39,967 bases of DNA from positions 1 to 39,967 of the forward strand of contig JAEEQN010000031.1 of NCBI GenBank assembly GCA_016285345.1, read 5' to 3'. The stretch comes from Victivallales bacterium (GTDB lineage Bacteria > Verrucomicrobiota > Lentisphaeria > Victivallales > UBA1829). Numbering within the stretch: the first letter of the stretch is position 1; each line of letters starts with the position of its first letter. The position numbers were made by a program, and so were the translations under genes. Below the pieces are notes generated by a model. The model made no database searches, was not told where the DNA came from, and worked only from the letters and a program-made list of their open reading frames with translations. Positions 37,490 to 39,967 of this stretch are shown piece by piece.

Positions 37490-39238
37490 TCAGTCTCCCT
37501 CTTTTTTCTTGCCGTAACCTGGCGGCAGGACCGGCTTTTCCAGGGCGGTGCATCCGTCGAACGCGGTGCGTCCGAGTGTCTTCAGCGAGGAGGGCAGCGT
37601 CACATGCTTCAGGCTCACGCAGTTGCGGAACGCCCGTTCTCCGATCACTGTCACGCCGTCGGGGATGCTGACCTCCTCCAGACTCGTGCAGTTCTGGAAC
37701 GTGTTGTAGGGGATCGCCGTCACGTTCGGCGGGATCGTGATGCTTTTCAGGCTGGCGCAGCCGGCAAAGGCTCCCGAGTTATCCCGTCCGCCCGTCATCC
37801 AGTCCGAAGAACCGTGGATCTCCGTGATGGAGTCCGGCAATTCGACGCGCTCCAGGTCGGCACAGCCCCAGAACAGATTCGGTGCAATGATTTTCATTTC
37901 ATCCGGCAGCAGCACCTCCTTCAGTCCGGTACACATGGCAAACGCCTCCGTGCCGACCGAGTATTCCCCCACGTCCGACGGAACGACGACGCGGCCGTCC
38001 TCCGGCGCGGTCACGCAGGAGAGCAGGCGTCTCTTCTCGTAGGGCCTCTTGTAGTAGAGGAGGCCGCCCTCGTATTGGATGAACGGGTGATCGTCCGGCA
38101 CGGTGAGGCGGCAGTTCGTCCCGGAGAAAGCGCCGTAGTCGATGCGTTCGATCTGCTTTCCGATCGTGAAGGGCGGCAGATTGCGGCATCCCACGAACGC
38201 GCTGATCCCGATCGAGGTCACGCTGTCCGGGATCCTGATGTCGGAGAGACCGGTGCAGCAGGCAAACGCCCTGCCGTCGATGATTTTGATCCCGTCCGGG
38301 ATCACGACTTTCTTCAGGGAGGTACACCCGGCGAACACCCTGGGGTAGATCGCCTGCGTGTGAAAATCGACATAGCCCCGCCCCTCCTGGAGGACCCTCC
38401 GCTGTCTCGCTTCTTCGCTATGCTCCTCTCCTGTCATCGGTTTCGCCATCGCGGCGGGAAGCCGGAATTCCTCCAGACTGGTGCAGTCCATAAACGCCTC
38501 CGTCTCAATCGTCATCAGATTGTCGGATATGTCGACTTTACGCAGGGAGGTGCAGTAACTGAACGCGCCTTCGCCGATCAGCCTCACTTTGTCCGGGATG
38601 CGGATGGAAGTCAGGGCGGAGCATCCGCAAAATGCGCGATCCTGGATCATTTCCAGACTGTCCGGGAGCACGACGTTCCGCAGGTTTTTACAGCCGGTGA
38701 AAGCCGAGACATCAATCACCTTCACGCCCTCCGGGATGCGGATGCTTTCCAGCGCCGTGCAACCCGCGAACAGGACGCCCGGGAGCGTCTTTGCGCCGGA
38801 GGGCAGCCGGACACTCCTCAGATTCTCGCAGTCCTCGAAGGCTCTGTCGTATATCTCCGTGACGCTGTCCGGGATGCTGATGCTGCGGACATACTTGTTT
38901 TGCCGGAAACCGTCGTGAAGCTCCGTCGCGCCGTCCGGGATGATGTAGTGCCGGTATTGCAGATACGGCAGGATCCACGGGATCTTTTTGGTCAGGGAGA
39001 GCCCGGCGATGTATTCCCCGAGGGGCGAATACGGCCTGGCCACGGAGCTGTCGATCACTTTCGTCCCCGCCGGGATGCGGCAGTAGTACATGTGGAAATA
39101 GAGTACCGGAATCCCCCCTATGGCCAGTGCCAGCAGAAGGATCATGAGAAGATGCGAAAGCTGCTCCGCGACTCCGGTGAACCGTTCGCGCGTGGTTTCT
39201 TCATCTTTTTCTTTCGGGGAATCCGCGTGTGCGTTCAT
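37490..39238 (-). CDS. BspA-type leucine-rich repeat (LRR_5) surface protein
   Basis: 582 residues. A charged cytosolic N-terminus (~1-25) and one membrane helix (~27-50, LLMILLLALAIGGIPVLYF) anchor it. From ~95 to the end it is an array of about 14 LRR_5 units of roughly 23 residues, such as SIPDSVTEIYDRAFEDCENL and RIPDSVTSIGISAFVGCRNL. Such repeats occur in BspA-like adhesins of Bacteroidota and Treponema and bind host or matrix proteins. There is a break around residues 300-325 (EEHSEEARQRR) where the repeat is interrupted by a charged loop. The ATG at 39238 overlaps the stop of the previous short gene as ATGA. A surface or binding role is by family; the ligand is unknown. Confidence 0.88.
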   Translation of the reverse strand: MNAHADSPKEKDEETTRERFTGVAEQLSHLLMILLLALAIGGIPVLYFHMYYCRIPAGTKVIDSSVARPYSPLGEYIAGLSLTKKIPWILPYLQYRHYIIPDGATELHDGFRQNKYVRSISIPDSVTEIYDRAFEDCENLRSVRLPSGAKTLPGVLFAGCTALESIRIPEGVKVIDVSAFTGCKNLRNVVLPDSLEMIQDRAFCGCSALTSIRIPDKVRLIGEGAFSYCTSLRKVDISDNLMTIETEAFMDCTSLEEFRLPAAMAKPMTGEEHSEEARQRRVLQEGRGYVDFHTQAIYPRVFAGCTSLKKVVIPDGIKIIDGRAFACCTGLSDIRIPDSVTSIGISAFVGCRNLPPFTIGKQIERIDYGAFSGTNCRLTVPDDHPFIQYEGGLLYYKRPYEKRRLLSCVTAPEDGRVVVPSDVGEYSVGTEAFAMCTGLKEVLLPDEMKIIAPNLFWGCADLERVELPDSITEIHGSSDWMTGGRDNSGAFAGCASLKSITIPPNVTAIPYNTFQNCTSLEEVSIPDGVTVIGERAFRNCVSLKHVTLPSSLKTLGRTAFDGCTALEKPVLPPGYGKKKEGD

Positions 39239-39501
39239 GGCGGGGCCTCGGTCATCGGGTTGCGGACGGGGCGGTTGGAGTCGCCGCGTCCTTCTGTTCG
39301 GGACGGGGCGTCGGTGAAGAGCCAGTATTGTTCGCTCAGACGGTAGACGCCGCCCGCCTCCGCTGTGATCCACAGGTCCTCCGAACGTGTCAGGCAGGCT
39401 CCCGTCAGGAACTTCGCCGGCGCAGACGGAAGTTCCTTCGGCAATGCCGCCTGAACGCTAATGCTCAAGAAAAGAATAAAGAGGAAAAGGATTTTAGACA
39501 T
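39235..39501 (-). CDS. Short exported protein, possibly a truncated beta-propeller remnant
   Basis: 88 residues. Residues 1-18 are a signal peptide (MSKILFLFILFLSISVQA). The mature part has one segment, SEDLWITAEAGGVYRL, that looks like a single blade of a two-component-type or YCF48-like propeller, then a polar Arg/Asn/Pro tail. One blade cannot fold alone, so it is either a different small protein or the stump of a longer gene that lost its frame. Its stop overlaps the start of the LRR gene by ATGA, which is what an intact coupled gene would show. There is no good ribosome site at 39501. Function unknown. Confidence 0.55.
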   Translation of the reverse strand: MSKILFLFILFLSISVQAALPKELPSAPAKFLTGACLTRSEDLWITAEAGGVYRLSEQYWLFTDAPSRTEGRGDSNRPVRNPMTEAPP

Positions 39502-39528
39502 GGTAGATATAATGGCCTGAAAAAAGAA

Positions 39529-39967
39529 TTATTTAGAGTTAACATTCAGATCATTTTGATTCTTGTTGATATATAATTTTACAAACAAAAGACCATTTTT
39601 GTATTTCGTATTGTCAGAAGCTTCTATCTCTGAAATAAGCCCTTTTCCATAATGATTGCCACACTTAATATAAAAGAAAAAGTGTATCTTCATCCTGTCT
39701 TTGTACGAGAAATTGAGCTCCTTTGTGGCATATTTGCCTTCCGGCGCCTGGGTGAGCCAGGTTATATCCATCTTGTCCGGCCCCGTTGTGTCCGCAGGAA
39801 TGAACCCATCGTCAGGATCGGAGGAAACGAAACGCAGGTAAAAGGTTTTGGGAAGAAGCTTTTTATATTTACCTTGGCCTTGTTCTTGCAATATGATTTC
39901 ACCCTGACTGTCACGCTCGAAATCAAGACGAAGATACTTTTTAAGTGGAATTGCTTCTCCCAACTTC
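39529..39967 (-). CDS. Partial gene of unknown function, AT-rich, N-terminus beyond the window
   Basis: The reading frame is open to the right edge. At least 145 residues are visible and the true start is outside, because the only start-like codon near 39963 is an internal TTG. The protein is hydrophilic with a beta-strand pattern (YLRLDFERD, TFYLRFVSSDPDD, MKIHFFFYIKCGNHYG) and a Lys/Asn-rich end. I recognise no family. By hand count the DNA is about 40% GC, against roughly 60% for most of the window, and Lys/Asn codons are AAA/AAT-heavy. This suggests transfer or a fast-evolving locus. It ends 28 bp before the small exported gene, on the same strand. Confidence 0.6.
   Translation of the reverse strand, partial: KLGEAIPLKKYLRLDFERDSQGEIILQEQGQGKYKKLLPKTFYLRFVSSDPDDGFIPADTTGPDKMDITWLTQAPEGKYATKELNFSYKDRMKIHFFFYIKCGNHYGKGLISEIEASDNTKYKNGLLFVKLYINKNQNDLNVNSK

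Overview
The window is a GC-rich, densely coded chromosomal segment. It looks like an anaerobic or microaerophilic Gram-negative bacterium of the PVC group, most likely Lentisphaerota or a close relative. This is inferred from several traits together: secreted glycoside hydrolases (GH27, GH43), a MurA with Asp instead of the catalytic Cys (known from Chlamydiae), a reverse rubrerythrin with a PerR-like regulator, a BspA-type leucine-rich-repeat protein, and a large MoxR/DUF58/VWA/ABC operon. No single marker gene proves the taxon. Gene starts and promoters agree well: most genes have a purine-rich ribosome-binding site, and many intergenic gaps carry a TTGA(A/T)(A/T) box 16-18 bases from TATATT, TATAAT or TATTAT.

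Layout. 1-2611 (-): a two-gene sugar operon, GH27 then GH43 (cut by the window edge), with a LacI-type palindrome in its promoter. 2798-3373 (-): queH. 3562-4760 (+): two tandem HdeD/DUF308 membrane proteins. 5055-5657 (+): an XRE-type DNA-binding protein with a coiled coil and a histone-H1-like tail. 5836-6852 (+): asd. 7093-10210 (+): two tandem paralogues with one membrane anchor, a Pro/Gly-rich stalk and a PA14-like region; their 5' parts are 96% identical over 460 bp. 10292-10738 (-): an Rrf2 regulator. 10855-17079 (-): the operon pyrR-pyrB-pyrC-tsaE-murA-RNA m5U methyltransferase, behind a hairpin-rich leader. 17371-17988 (+): a small exported protein. 18085-18951 (-): a PlsC-like acyltransferase. 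19184-20350 (+): an ornithine/lysine-type decarboxylase.

20411-35073 (-) is one nine-gene operon, about 14.7 kb, transcribed from a single clear promoter. In order it encodes a membrane coiled-coil/Gln-Gly-rich protein, a MoxR AAA+ ATPase, a secreted/membrane protein, an ABC ATPase, an ABC-2 permease, a second polytopic membrane protein, DUF58, a BatA-like VWA protein and a double-VWA protein. Gaps are at most 18 bp and several junctions are ATGA overlaps, so the products probably form one envelope machine whose substrate cannot be read from sequence.

35354-36145 (+) is a family 2 glycosyltransferase. 36331-37437 (+) holds a reverse rubrerythrin and a PerR-like Fur protein, with a PerR-box-like palindrome at the rubrerythrin promoter. 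37490-39501 (-) holds an LRR_5 surface protein and a short exported protein. The right edge (39529-39967) is an AT-rich partial gene of unknown function.

Most notable points: the mosaic paralogue pair, the nine-gene MoxR/VWA/ABC operon, the Asp-type MurA, the PerR-box/rubrerythrin unit, the H1-tailed HTH protein, and a G-run directly upstream of several -10 boxes. No tRNA, rRNA, CRISPR array, insertion sequence or prophage was seen.
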